From: Glycomyces harbinensis
GTDB taxonomy: Bacteria; Actinomycetota; Actinomycetes; Mycobacteriales; Micromonosporaceae
Direction: 5' to 3'
DNA length: 64,000 nt
NCBI RefSeq assembly: GCF_900101745.1
Contig: NZ_FNAD01000003.1
Span: 372,001 to 436,000, forward strand
Shown here: positions 10,575-19,670 of the stretch, one piece after another
How the letters are laid out: every line of letters begins with the position of its first letter
Numbering within the stretch: position 1 is the stretch's first letter
Position numbers and translations under genes: made by a program
The notes under the pieces: generated by a model
What the model saw: the letters and a program-made list of their open reading frames with translations, nothing else
Databases searched by the model: none
Told to the model about the DNA's origin: nothing

Positions 10575-11569
10575 TCCGCTTCCTCGTGAACCGCCTGCTG
10601 GGCATGGCCGTCGTGCTGTTCCTGGTGTGCGTGTTCACCTACGTGATCTTCTTCGTCCTCTCGCCCGACCCGGCCGTGCAGATCTGCGGCAAGAACTGCA
10701 CGCCCGAGGCGATCGACCGGATCCGCGCGAACCTCGGCCTCGACCAGCCGTTCTGGTCGCAGTTCTGGACCTTCCTCACCGGACTGTTCGCCGGGCGCAC
10801 CTACGGGACCGGCGCGAACCTCATCGACTGCGCCGCACCGTGCCTGGGCTACTCGTTCCAGTCGAGCCAGCCGGTCACCGAGATGATCCTCCAGCGCCTG
10901 CCCGTCTCCGCCACGGTCGCCATCGGCGCCGCCGTGCTGTGGCTGCTCGCCGGCGTCTCGGCCGGACTCGTCAGCGCCGTGCGCGAAGGCAGGTTCACCG
11001 ACCGGTTCATCACCGGGCTCACGCTCACGGGCATGTCCATCCCCAACTACGTCCTCGGGCTCTCGCTCCAGTTCCTGCTGGTGGTCACGCTCGGATGGCT
11101 CCCGTTCCCGCACGCGGTCGCGTTCGGCGACGACCCGGTGCAGTGGTTCGCGAACTTCCTCATGCCCTGGATCGTGCTCTCGATCGGCGCCGCCGCCGTC
11201 TACACGCGGCTCACCCGCGCCAACGTCATCGAGACACTCCAGGAGAACTACGTGCGCACCGCGCGGGCGAAGGGCCTGCGCCCCGGCCTGGTCTGGCGTC
11301 GGCACGCCCTGCGCCCGGCCCTCACCCCGATCGTCACCATCTTCGGGATGGACTTCGCCGGACTGCTCGGCGGCGCCCTCATCACCGAGACCGTGTTCGG
11401 CCTCAACGGCGTCGGCAAGCTCGCCGCCGACTCCATCACCAAGAACGACCAGCCGGTCATCATGGGCGTCACCTTGCTTGCGGCCTTCCTGGTCGTCGTC
11501 GGCAACATGATCGTCGACCTGCTCTATACGACCATCGACCCGCGGGTGCGGGTGGGGAGCGCGACATGA
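10571..11569 (+). CDS. Peptide ABC transporter permease (DppB/OppB type)
   Basis: The second membrane subunit, 332 residues, starting at TTG (GGGGAGG seven bases upstream). It has the typical N-terminal span, the signature LGLDQPFWSQFWTFL, and an EAA loop (ENYVRTARAKGLRPGLVWRRHALRPAL). The periplasmic segment near residues 37-45 carries CGKNC, seen in many actinobacterial homologues. It overlaps both neighbours by 4 bp. Confidence 0.94.
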   Translation: MIRFLVNRLLGMAVVLFLVCVFTYVIFFVLSPDPAVQICGKNCTPEAIDRIRANLGLDQPFWSQFWTFLTGLFAGRTYGTGANLIDCAAPCLGYSFQSSQPVTEMILQRLPVSATVAIGAAVLWLLAGVSAGLVSAVREGRFTDRFITGLTLTGMSIPNYVLGLSLQFLLVVTLGWLPFPHAVAFGDDPVQWFANFLMPWIVLSIGAAAVYTRLTRANVIETLQENYVRTARAKGLRPGLVWRRHALRPALTPIVTIFGMDFAGLLGGALITETVFGLNGVGKLAADSITKNDQPVIMGVTLLAAFLVVVGNMIVDLLYTTIDPRVRVGSAT

Positions 11570-12432
11570 CGTCCACATCGGATGAACGACCGCTGCTGCG
11601 CGTGCGCGGCCTCACGGTCGGCTTCCCCACCGCCGCGGGCACCGTGGACGTCGTCAAGTCGCTCGACTTCGACCTCGCCCGCGGCGGCGCCCTCGGCATC
11701 GTCGGCGAGTCCGGCTCGGGAAAGTCCATGACCAGCCTCGCGATCATGGGCCTGCTGCCCAAGGGCGCCAAGCGCACCGGCTCCATCGAGTTCGACGGCA
11801 CCGAGCTCTCCGAACTCCGCGAACGCGAGATGCAGGCCGTCCGCGGCGACCGCATCGCCATGGTCTTCCAGGACCCGCTCTCCTCCCTCAACCCCTACTA
11901 CACCGTGGGGACGCAGATCAGCGAGGCGTACCTCTCGCACCGCACCGGCGTGACCCGCCGCCAGGCCAGGAAGGTCGCCATCGAGGCGATGGAACGCGTC
12001 CACATCCGCAACGCCCCCCGCAGGGTCGACCACTACCCGCACCAGTTCTCCGGCGGGATGCGCCAGCGGGTCATGATCGCGATGACCCTCAGCATGGAGC
12101 CCGACCTCATCATCGCCGACGAGCCGACCACCGCCCTCGACGTCACGGTGCAGGCCCAGATCCTCGACCTCCTGGCCGAGATCCGCCGCGACACCGGCGC
12201 CGGGCTCATCCTCATCACCCACGACCTCGCCGTGGTCAGCGAGGTCGCCGACCACCTCATCGTCATGCGCGAGGGCGACCTCGTCGAGCAGGGCGCGGCC
12301 GAGCGGATCTTCTGCGACCCGCAGGAGGACTACACCCGCATGCTCCTCGACGCGGTGCCGCGCATCGACGACGAGATCGGCCTGCTGCGCACCGCGGCCG
12401 TAGAGACCGGCACCGCCGAGGAGGACCGATGA
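11566..12432 (+). CDS. Peptide ABC transporter ATP-binding protein (DppD/OppD type)
   Basis: A 288-residue ATPase energising the importer. The Walker A motif is GESGSGKSM, the signature FSGGMRQRVMIAM, Walker B DLIIADEPTTALD, and the H-loop LITHD. The Walker A ends in Met rather than Thr, which is normal for DppD-type subunits. The ATG at 11566 overlaps the upstream stop. Confidence 0.95.
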   Translation: MTSTSDERPLLRVRGLTVGFPTAAGTVDVVKSLDFDLARGGALGIVGESGSGKSMTSLAIMGLLPKGAKRTGSIEFDGTELSELREREMQAVRGDRIAMVFQDPLSSLNPYYTVGTQISEAYLSHRTGVTRRQARKVAIEAMERVHIRNAPRRVDHYPHQFSGGMRQRVMIAMTLSMEPDLIIADEPTTALDVTVQAQILDLLAEIRRDTGAGLILITHDLAVVSEVADHLIVMREGDLVEQGAAERIFCDPQEDYTRMLLDAVPRIDDEIGLLRTAAVETGTAEEDR

Positions 12433-13283
12433 GCACCGAACCCCTGCTGCGGGCGAGGAACCTCGTCAAGGAGTTCACCGTGCACGGCGGCGGCCTGCTC
12501 GGCAGGTCCGCGAAATTCCGCGCGGTCGACGACGTCTCGCTCGACGTCCGCTCCGGAGAGACCCTGGCGCTCGTGGGCGAGTCCGGCTCGGGCAAGTCCA
12601 CGACCGCCCGGCTCATCGCCCGGCTCATCGACACCACCAGCGGCTCCGTCGAGTTCGCCGGCCGCGAGGTCCACGCCCTCACCGGGAAGGCCCTGCACGC
12701 GTACCGCGGCGAAGTCCAGGTCGTCTTCCAGGACCCGTACTCCTCCTTGAACCCCAAGCACACCGTGGAGCGGATCGTGACCGCGCCGCTGGTCTACCAG
12801 AAGCGGCCCGTCCCCGGCGGCGCGCGGGCGTTCACCAGGGAGCTCATGGAGCGGGTGGGCCTCGACCCCGACCACTCGGCGCGCTTCCCGGCCCAGTTCT
12901 CGGGCGGGCAGGCCCAGCGCATCGGCATCGCCCGGGCGCTGGCCGTGTCCCCGAAGCTCATCATCGCCGACGAGGCCGTCTCGGCGCTCGACGTCTCGGT
13001 GCAGGCGCAGGTCATCAACCTGCTTCGGCGCCTTCAGGACGAGGAGGGCTTCAGCTACCTGTTCATCGCGCACGACCTGGCCGTGGTGCGCCAGATCGCG
13101 ACGCGGGTCGCGGTGATGAACGAGGGCCGCATCGTCGAGACCGGCGACCGCGACCAGGTCTTCGGCGCACCGCGCGACCCGTACACGAGGAAGCTCCTGG
13201 CCGCCGTCCCGCGCATTCGGCCAGAATGGGACGCCGCGCGGCGCCGCAACGAGGCGGCCCGCCGGAAACGACAGGAGGCCTGA
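12429..13283 (+). CDS. Peptide ABC transporter ATP-binding protein (DppF/OppF type)
   Basis: The second ATPase of the heterodimer, 284 residues. It has Walker A GESGSGKST, signature FSGGQAQRIGIARAL, Walker B KLIIADEAVSALD (Glu-Ala in place of the usual Glu-Pro), and the H-loop FIAHDL. The C-terminus is Arg/Lys-rich. It overlaps the upstream ATPase by 4 bp, and the peptidase gene begins 2 bp after its stop. Confidence 0.95.
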   Translation: MSTEPLLRARNLVKEFTVHGGGLLGRSAKFRAVDDVSLDVRSGETLALVGESGSGKSTTARLIARLIDTTSGSVEFAGREVHALTGKALHAYRGEVQVVFQDPYSSLNPKHTVERIVTAPLVYQKRPVPGGARAFTRELMERVGLDPDHSARFPAQFSGGQAQRIGIARALAVSPKLIIADEAVSALDVSVQAQVINLLRRLQDEEGFSYLFIAHDLAVVRQIATRVAVMNEGRIVETGDRDQVFGAPRDPYTRKLLAAVPRIRPEWDAARRRNEAARRKRQEA

Positions 13284-13285
13284 GG

Positions 13286-14563
13286 ATGACGCAGTATTCG
13301 ATGCCCGGCATGTGGGTGCGCGAGCACGCCGTCGACGTCCCGCTGGACTGGGACGACCACGGCCGGGGCGAGATCGAGGTGTTCGTCCGCGAAATCGTCG
13401 ACCCCGACCGCCGCGGCGACGACCTCCCGCTCATCACGTACCTCCAGGGCGGCCCCGGCGGCGCGAACCCGCGCCCGCTGGAGCCGAACGGCTGGATCGA
13501 GGAGGCGCTCAAGCACTACCGGGTCGTGCTGGTCGACCAGCGCGGCACCGGGCGCAGCACGCCGCTCGACGCGCAGGCCGTCGCCGAACTCGGCGACGCC
13601 GGCGCCGACCACCTCGCCCGCTTCCGCGCCGACTCGATCGTGCGCGACCTCGAGCACGTGCGCCACCGCCTCTACAACGGCCGGAAGTGGGCGACGCTCG
13701 CGCAGAGCTACGGCGGCTGGCTGACCCTCGCGTACCTCTCGCACGCTCCGGAAGCGATCGCCGCGGCCTACGTGTGCGGCGGCATCCCCGGGAACCCGAT
13801 GAGCGCCGACGAGGTCTACCGGCGCACGTTCGACCGCGTCGCGGCCAAGACCGCCGAGTACTACCGGCGCTACCCGCAGGACGCCGAGCGGGTCGGGGCG
13901 ATCGCCGACCGGCTCGCGGCCGAGCCGGTGCACCTGGCCGACGGCGACGTGCTGACCGTGCACCGCTTCCAGACCCTCGGCATCGACTTCGGCATGAAGC
14001 CGGGCTTCGAGCGGATGCACTGGCTGGTGGAGAACGCGTTCATCCGGCCGGGGCGCCTCTCCGAGGGCTTCCTCGCCGACGTGCTCGCCCGCACCTCCTC
14101 GGCCGCCAACCCGCTGTTCTGGACGCTCCAGGAGTCGATCTACGGCGACGGCGCGAACGGGCCGACCGCCTGGGCGGCGCAGCGCGAGCGCGACCGGCGC
14201 CCCGAGTTCTCCGGGGACCTGCGCCCGCTGCCGTTCACCGGCGAGATGGCGTTCCCGTGGATGTTCGAGGAGGTCCGGCTGCTGCGCGGCTTCGCGCCCG
14301 CCGTGAACGCCCTCGCCGAGCGCCGCGAATGGAGCCCGATCCTCGATCCCGACCGCTTGGCGGCCAACGAGGTCCCGGTGGCCGCGGCGGTCTACTTCGA
14401 CGACATGTTCGTCGACTCCGGTCTGCAACTGGACACGCTCAAGGGCCTCGGCGGCGCCCAGGCCTGGGTGACCAACGAGTTCGAACACGACGGGATCGGC
14501 TCGGGCCGGGTGCTCACGCGCCTGCGCGAGCTGGTCCGCGACCGAGGAGGAGAACGGCGATGA
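13286..14563 (+). CDS. Proline iminopeptidase-like alpha/beta hydrolase (S33)
   Basis: Predicted cytoplasmic aminopeptidase removing N-terminal proline (or hydroxyproline) from imported peptides; 425 residues, no signal peptide. S33 hallmarks are the oxyanion motif GGPGG (55-59), DQRGTGRS (84-91) and the nucleophile elbow AQSYGG with Ser141. A candidate acid follows in VYFDDMF and a candidate histidine in EFEHDGIG near the C-terminus. It is coupled to the ABC genes upstream (2-bp gap) and to the Xaa-Pro aminopeptidase downstream (ATGA overlap), which supports proline-rich peptides as the transporter's cargo. Confidence 0.9.
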   Translation: MTQYSMPGMWVREHAVDVPLDWDDHGRGEIEVFVREIVDPDRRGDDLPLITYLQGGPGGANPRPLEPNGWIEEALKHYRVVLVDQRGTGRSTPLDAQAVAELGDAGADHLARFRADSIVRDLEHVRHRLYNGRKWATLAQSYGGWLTLAYLSHAPEAIAAAYVCGGIPGNPMSADEVYRRTFDRVAAKTAEYYRRYPQDAERVGAIADRLAAEPVHLADGDVLTVHRFQTLGIDFGMKPGFERMHWLVENAFIRPGRLSEGFLADVLARTSSAANPLFWTLQESIYGDGANGPTAWAAQRERDRRPEFSGDLRPLPFTGEMAFPWMFEEVRLLRGFAPAVNALAERREWSPILDPDRLAANEVPVAAAVYFDDMFVDSGLQLDTLKGLGGAQAWVTNEFEHDGIGSGRVLTRLRELVRDRGGERR

Positions 14564-15987
14564 CCGACACGACACGACCCCCGTACGCGGGCACCCGCTA
14601 CCCGAAGCTGGCCGAGGTCCCGGCGTTCACCGAGTTCATCGCCCGGGGCTGGGGCGCCGAACCGGTCCCGGCGCCCATGGTGGACGGCGCCGCCGAAGCG
14701 GCCGCCTCGCACCGGCGCCGCCTCTCCGAGCGCCTGCCCGGCGCCGTCATCGTGGTCGCCGCCGGGACCGCCCGGGTCCGCAACGACGACTGCGACTACC
14801 TCTTCCGCGCCGACAGCGACTTCGTGTGGCTCACCGGATGCCAGACCGAGGGCGCCGTCCTCGTGATGACCCCCGTGCCCGGCGGGCACGACGCGCAGCT
14901 GTACGCGCCGCCGCCGTTCCGCCCCGGCGACACCGGGTTCTTCGCGAACGCCGCCCACGGGGAACTGTGGGTCGGCGCCTCGCCGGGCCTGCGCGAGTGG
15001 GCCGAGGCGCTCCAGATCGGCGTCGAACCCCTTCCGGCGCTGGACGACCGCAAGGACCTCGGCGGCGCCCTCGCCGCCGGCGCCGTGAGCGAAGCGCTCG
15101 TCGCCGAGCACGGACTCGAAGTGTCCCCGCAGCTGGGCCGGAACCTCTCCCAGCTGCGGATGGTCAAGGACGCCTGGGAGATCGCCCAGATGCGCCTCGC
15201 GATCGACGCCACCGTGGCCGGTTTCGCCGAGACCGTCCGCGAGATCCCGCGCGCCGTCGAGGACGGCCTGGGCGAGCGCTGGCTCCAGGGCACGTTCGAC
15301 CGCCACGCCCGCACCCACGGCAACGGCCCCGGGTACGCGACGATCGTCGGCTCGGGCGCGCACGCCCCCGTCCTGCACTGGGTCCGGTGCGACGGCCCGA
15401 TCGTCCCCGACGCCGCGCTGCTGCTCGACATGGGCGTGGAGGCGAACAGCCTCTACACGGCCGACGTGACCCGCACGATCCCCGCGAGCGGTACGTTCAG
15501 CCCGCGCCAGCGCGAGGTCCACGACCTCGTGGAGCGGGCCCACCGCGCCGGTCTCGCGCAGATCCGACCCGGCACGGTGTACCTCGACTTCCATTTCGCC
15601 GCAATGGAGGTCATCGCGCAGGGCCTGCACGACTGGGGCCTGCTGCCGGTGTCGGTGGACGAGGCGCTGTCCCCGTCGGGCCAGTTCCACCGCCGCTACC
15701 TCGCCTGCGGGATCGGCCACCACCTGGGCCTGGACGTGCACGACTGCTCCAAGGCCGAGTACGAGGACTACATGGGCGCCGAACTCGAGGCGGGCGTGGT
15801 GATGACCGTGGAACCGGGGCTGTACTTCCACGCGAACGACCTCACCGTGCCGCCGGAGCTGCGCGGCATCGGCGTGCGCCTCGAAGACGACGTGCTCGTC
15901 ACCGAGACCGGCTCGGAAGTGCTGTCGGCGGGCCTGCCGATCGACGCCGTCGGCGTCGAGGACTGGACGAAGGCGCTGCTGGCATGA
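14560..15987 (+). CDS. Xaa-Pro aminopeptidase / prolidase (M24B)
   Basis: A metallopeptidase cutting Xaa-Pro bonds, 475 residues, cytoplasmic. It has an N-terminal aminopeptidase P domain (about 35-180) and a C-terminal pita-bread domain. All five dinuclear metal ligands are visible: Asp290 and Asp302 (LLDMG...YTADVTRT), the His of GIGHHLG (387/388), Glu418 (TVEPGLYF) and Glu442 (VRLEDD). It completes, with the iminopeptidase, the ability to degrade (hydroxy)proline-rich oligopeptides. It overlaps both neighbours by 4 bp. Confidence 0.94.
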   Translation: MTDTTRPPYAGTRYPKLAEVPAFTEFIARGWGAEPVPAPMVDGAAEAAASHRRRLSERLPGAVIVVAAGTARVRNDDCDYLFRADSDFVWLTGCQTEGAVLVMTPVPGGHDAQLYAPPPFRPGDTGFFANAAHGELWVGASPGLREWAEALQIGVEPLPALDDRKDLGGALAAGAVSEALVAEHGLEVSPQLGRNLSQLRMVKDAWEIAQMRLAIDATVAGFAETVREIPRAVEDGLGERWLQGTFDRHARTHGNGPGYATIVGSGAHAPVLHWVRCDGPIVPDAALLLDMGVEANSLYTADVTRTIPASGTFSPRQREVHDLVERAHRAGLAQIRPGTVYLDFHFAAMEVIAQGLHDWGLLPVSVDEALSPSGQFHRRYLACGIGHHLGLDVHDCSKAEYEDYMGAELEAGVVMTVEPGLYFHANDLTVPPELRGIGVRLEDDVLVTETGSEVLSAGLPIDAVGVEDWTKALLA

Positions 15988-18803
15988 CCGTGACACCCCT
16001 GGTGCGCCCCTTCGCGCTCGACGCGGTGCGGCTGGGCGACGCGAGCGCCTTCGCCCGCGCCCGTTCAGCACTGCTCCACCTCGCCCGCGTGTACCCGGTC
16101 GACCGCCTGCTCGCGGTCTTCCGCCGCAACGCCGGGCTCGACGACCGCGGCGCGGTCCCGCCCGGCAACTGGGAGGGCTTCGGCCACCCCAACGAGGACG
16201 CCTGGGGCGAGGGCGACTACCCGGGCCGCGAGAGCGCCCAGACGGCGAACCTGCTGCGCGGCCATTACGCCGGGCACTTCCTGTCGATGCTCGCCCTGGC
16301 CGCCGCGGGCGAACGCGACGCCGCACTCAAGTCGAAAGTGGACGATTTCGTCGCCGGGCTCGGCGAGGTCCAGGCCGCCCTCGCGGCCACCGGCCGCTAC
16401 TCCCACCCGGGCTTCCTCGCCGCCTACGGCGAATGGCAGTTCTCCCGGCTGGAGGACTACGCGCCCTACGGCGAGATCTGGGCGCCCTACTACACCTGCC
16501 ACAAGATCATGGCCGGGCTCCTGGACGCGCACGAACTCACCGGCTCCGCCCGGGCCATCGAGGTCGCCGCGGCGATGGGCCACTGGGTGCAGGGGCGCCT
16601 CTCGCGCCTCGAACCCGAACGGCGCCAACGCATGTGGTCGCTCTACATCGCGGGCGAGTTCGGCGGCATGAACGAGACCATGGCCCGCCTGAGCACCGCC
16701 GCGAGCGAACCGCTGTTCCTGGAGACGGCGGCCTACTTCGACCAGGAGAAGCTGCTCGACGCGGGCGCCTCGCGCACCGACGTCCTCACCGACATGCACG
16801 CCAACCAGCATCTGCCCCAGCTCGTCGGCTACGTCGAGCAGTACGAGCGGACGGGCTCGCGGCACTATCTCGACGCCGCGATCGGCCTGTGGGACCAGAT
16901 CGTCCCCGGCCGCACCTATGCGCACGGCGGCACCGGCGAGAGCGAGCTGTGGGGCCCGCCCGACACGGTCGCCGGCGACATCGGGCACCGCAACGCCGAG
17001 ACCTGCGCGAGCTACAACCTGCTCAAGCTCGCCCGCAAGCTCTTCGCGCACACCCTCGACGCGCGCTACATGGACTACTACGAGCGGACCGTGCTCAACC
17101 ACGTCCTCGGCTCGCGCAAGGCCGCCCGCTCGGACACGAGCCCCGAGGTCACCTACATGTTCCCGGTCCACCCGGGGGCGCTGCGCGAGTACGACAACGT
17201 CGGCACCTGCTGCGGCGGCACCGGACTGGAGAACCACCTCAAGTACCAGGACACCGTCTACTTCGGATCCGACGACGGACTCTATGTGAACCTGCCCGTG
17301 GACGCCGCACTCGACTGGGCCGACGCCGGGCTGCGCGTGACGCAGCGGTCGGGCTTCCCGCTCGGCGAGTCGACCGCGCTCGTCTTCACCGCACTCGACG
17401 GCGGCCGGCCCGACCGCACCGAGCGCACCGTCCGCCTGCGCGTACCGACCTGGGCCGCAGGCGATCTGGAGCTGCGCCTCAACGGTTCCCCCGTCGACGC
17501 CGCACTCGTCCCCGGCGAGTACGCGGCGCTGAAGCGCGCCTGGCGCGCCGGCGACGTGATTGCCCTCAGCGCGCCCGTGTCGCTCCGGGCCGAACCCGCG
17601 ATCGACGACCCCCGCCAGTGCACACTGTTCCTCGGCGCGACGCTCCTGCTGGCGCAGTCGGAGGCCACCACCGGGCTCACCTTCGGCCTCAACGGCCGGC
17701 GGGCCTTCGACGGCGGCCTCATCACCGGCCGCACCGGCGCCGAGCTGCTCGCCGAACTCGCCCGCGAGGGCACGGTCGAACTCGACGGCACCAGGTTCGA
17801 ACCGTGCTGGTCGGGCCAGGACGGCAGGTACCACATGTACGTGCGCTCGGCGGACGACGAGATCGCCTTCGGCGGCAACGGCACCGGCGTGCCGAACCGG
17901 GTCCGCTCCGACGGCGGCACGTTCCTCGACGAACTGTGGGCGCCGGGCGCCTTCGCCGACCGGGCGGCCTTCCTCGACCGCGTCGCGCTCGTCGCCGCGC
18001 GCGTGCGGTCCGAAGGCCTCCTCGGCCGCGACGAACTCGCGGCCGTCCTCGAAGGCGCCGCGGCCTTCGACGGCGGTGGCACCGGTGCCACCCGTCGCGC
18101 GCTGGTGGTCGCACCCGGGACGCCGCTCGCCCCGGCCCTCGCCGCCCAAGGGCTCGCCGCCGACGCGGCGCCCGAGACCGCTCCCGGCAGCGGGCGCGTC
18201 GAGTTCGACGCCGCCGCACCGCAGGGCCGGACCGCGGTGACCGTGTGGGTCCTGCCCGCCGACCCCGGCCCCGTGCCTCCCGCCGTCGCCATCGAGATCC
18301 TGGAGGACCCGGCGCCCTCGGGCTGGTTCACCACCGCCCCGCGCGTCCGCCTGCGCGGCTTCGACGTCGACAACCCCGGAAGTCGGTCCGGGCTCCGACT
18401 GGAGCTGCGCGTCGCGGGCGGCGACTGGCTCCCGTACACCGAACCGGTCGCGATCGAAGCCGAAGGCGTGCAACGCATCGAGGCCCGCGTCACCGACGGC
18501 GCCGGGCGCACCGGCGCCACCAGCCGCGAGGTCGGCATCGACACGCGCCCGCCCGTCTCGAGAGCCGTCGTGAAGGATCTCGGGTCGAGCGTCGAGATCA
18601 CCCTGCACGCCGACGACGAGGTCTCCGGCGTCGAGCGCGTCCAATGGGAGGGCCCCGGCACGTTCTGGGGGACCTTCCAGGAGGCGTTCGTGCGTACCCT
18701 CGACACGGAACCGCAGGTGATCGAGTACGCCGCGACCGACCGGGCCGGCAACGTGGAGCCGCGTCGGCGCCTCGTCATCCCCGGAACCGGAGGTGCGCGG
18801 TGA
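15984..18803 (+). CDS. GH127/DUF1680-type beta-L-arabinofuranosidase with C-terminal Ig-like extension
   Basis: Predicted to release beta-L-arabinofuranose, the sugar that decorates hydroxyproline in plant extensins; 939 residues with no signal peptide, hence cytoplasmic. An (alpha/alpha)6 barrel spans about 20-430 and beta domains follow. Family residues known from the characterised HypBA1 enzyme can be placed: GES with Glu319 (acid/base), Glu339 and Cys341 in AETCAS, and Cys409-Cys410 in GTCCGG (zinc site and nucleophile). Residues from about 760 to 935 form an Ig/OmpL47-like module (DTRPPVSRAVV, DEVSGVERVQWEGPG) unusual for this family. It is translationally coupled to the Xaa-Pro aminopeptidase. 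Exact glycan specificity is inferred, not shown. Confidence 0.87.
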   Translation: MTVTPLVRPFALDAVRLGDASAFARARSALLHLARVYPVDRLLAVFRRNAGLDDRGAVPPGNWEGFGHPNEDAWGEGDYPGRESAQTANLLRGHYAGHFLSMLALAAAGERDAALKSKVDDFVAGLGEVQAALAATGRYSHPGFLAAYGEWQFSRLEDYAPYGEIWAPYYTCHKIMAGLLDAHELTGSARAIEVAAAMGHWVQGRLSRLEPERRQRMWSLYIAGEFGGMNETMARLSTAASEPLFLETAAYFDQEKLLDAGASRTDVLTDMHANQHLPQLVGYVEQYERTGSRHYLDAAIGLWDQIVPGRTYAHGGTGESELWGPPDTVAGDIGHRNAETCASYNLLKLARKLFAHTLDARYMDYYERTVLNHVLGSRKAARSDTSPEVTYMFPVHPGALREYDNVGTCCGGTGLENHLKYQDTVYFGSDDGLYVNLPVDAALDWADAGLRVTQRSGFPLGESTALVFTALDGGRPDRTERTVRLRVPTWAAGDLELRLNGSPVDAALVPGEYAALKRAWRAGDVIALSAPVSLRAEPAIDDPRQCTLFLGATLLLAQSEATTGLTFGLNGRRAFDGGLITGRTGAELLAELAREGTVELDGTRFEPCWSGQDGRYHMYVRSADDEIAFGGNGTGVPNRVRSDGGTFLDELWAPGAFADRAAFLDRVALVAARVRSEGLLGRDELAAVLEGAAAFDGGGTGATRRALVVAPGTPLAPALAAQGLAADAAPETAPGSGRVEFDAAAPQGRTAVTVWVLPADPGPVPPAVAIEILEDPAPSGWFTTAPRVRLRGFDVDNPGSRSGLRLELRVAGGDWLPYTEPVAIEAEGVQRIEARVTDGAGRTGATSREVGIDTRPPVSRAVVKDLGSSVEITLHADDEVSGVERVQWEGPGTFWGTFQEAFVRTLDTEPQVIEYAATDRAGNVEPRRRLVIPGTGGAR

Positions 18804-18915
18804 CACCCCGATCCGAAGGCCGTGCGGACGGTGAGGTGTACGCTGCGATGCGACGGCGTCGGCCATGGCCTTGCCCTCACAACTGCGTTATCGAAGGGCG
18901 AGCGGGAGAGTGACG

Positions 18916-19590
18916 TTGCCATCCATCCAGCGACTGGAACCGGGTCAGAGTCTGCGGGCGCGGGTCGAGCGCACGCTCGCCACCGCGATCATCTCCGGTG
19001 AGCTCGCCCCCGGGACGCTGCTGACCGTGCCCACGCTCGCCGAGCGGTTCGCCGTGTCGGCCACGCCCGTGCGCGAGGCGATGCTCGACCTGGAGAAGCG
19101 CGGCTTCGTGGAGCCGGTGCGCAACAAGGGCTTCCGCGTCACGGCCGTGAGCGACGACCTGCTCCAGGACATCGTCGAGATCCGGCTGCTGCTCGAACCC
19201 GACGCCATGGCGCGCCTCGCACCGGTCTTCCCCGCAGGCCGCCTGGAGGAGTTCCGCGCCCAGGCCGACGCGATCGTCAAGGGCGCCCGCGCGGGGGACC
19301 TCACCGCCTACCTGCTCGCCGACCAGAAGTTCCACCTCGACCTGACCGCGCTGCTCGGCAACGCGGTGCTGGTCGAGACGATCGCCGAGCTGCGCGCGCG
19401 CACCCGCCTCGTCGGACTCGTCTCACTGCTGGAGACCAGCATGCTCGACGTCTCGGCCGCCGAGCACCACGAGCTCCTCGACTTCCTGGCCGCGGGGGAC
19501 GCGGCCGCGGCCGAGGACCTCATGCGCCAGCACATCAGGCACGCCGTCGGATGGTGGGCCGGCAAACCCGAAGCGGCCGAGGGGGAGTAA
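18916..19590 (+). CDS. FCD-subfamily GntR transcriptional regulator
   Basis: A 224-residue regulator. The winged helix-turn-helix is at about 1-70 (SGELAPGTLLTVPTLAERFAVSATPVREAMLDLEKRGFVEP), followed by the all-helical FCD ligand domain with Asp/His metal-ligand-like residues (DQKFHLDLTALLGN, EHHELLDFLAAGD). The start chosen is TTG 18916, correctly spaced from GGGAGAG; GTG at 18910 is in frame but too close. It sits between the peptide/arabinoside operon and the hydroxyproline operon, whose promoters share a dyad, and is the obvious candidate regulator. Hydroxyproline or an intermediate would be the likely effector (inference). Confidence 0.92.
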   Translation: MPSIQRLEPGQSLRARVERTLATAIISGELAPGTLLTVPTLAERFAVSATPVREAMLDLEKRGFVEPVRNKGFRVTAVSDDLLQDIVEIRLLLEPDAMARLAPVFPAGRLEEFRAQADAIVKGARAGDLTAYLLADQKFHLDLTALLGNAVLVETIAELRARTRLVGLVSLLETSMLDVSAAEHHELLDFLAAGDAAAAEDLMRQHIRHAVGWWAGKPEAAEGE

Positions 19591-19603
19591 CCCGCGACTC
19601 AAG

Positions 19604-19620
19604 CGGGGGCCGCGCCCCCG
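19604..19620 (+). terminator. Hairpin after the GntR gene
   Basis: CGGGGGC-CGC-GCCCCCG, a perfect 7-bp GC stem with a 3-nt loop, directly after the regulator and immediately upstream of the hydroxyproline operon promoter. There is no U-run, so it may terminate only in part. Confidence 0.5.
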
Positions 19621-19630
19621 TCAGCCCTAT

Positions 19631-19650
19631 TAATATGTGACATATTACTG
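19631..19650 (+). promoter_or_regulatory. GntR-type operator over the -10 of the hydroxyproline operon
   Basis: TAATATGTGACATATTACTG contains the 13-bp near-perfect palindrome ATATGTSACATAT. TAATAT (19631-19636) is a plausible -10. The same dyad, 17 of 20 identical, sits in the same register on the uptake-operon promoter at 7631-7650. The first gene begins 21 bp downstream after AAAGGAGG. Confidence 0.72.
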
Positions 19651-19670
19651 TTCGGGAAAGGAGGGACCAC

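Noticed and set aside
16065-18866. A 933-codon open frame on the minus strand
   Set aside because: It is the antisense shadow of the GH127 gene caused by high third-position GC; its Gly/Val/Asp/Arg-rich product has no domain, and the plus strand has clear family residues.
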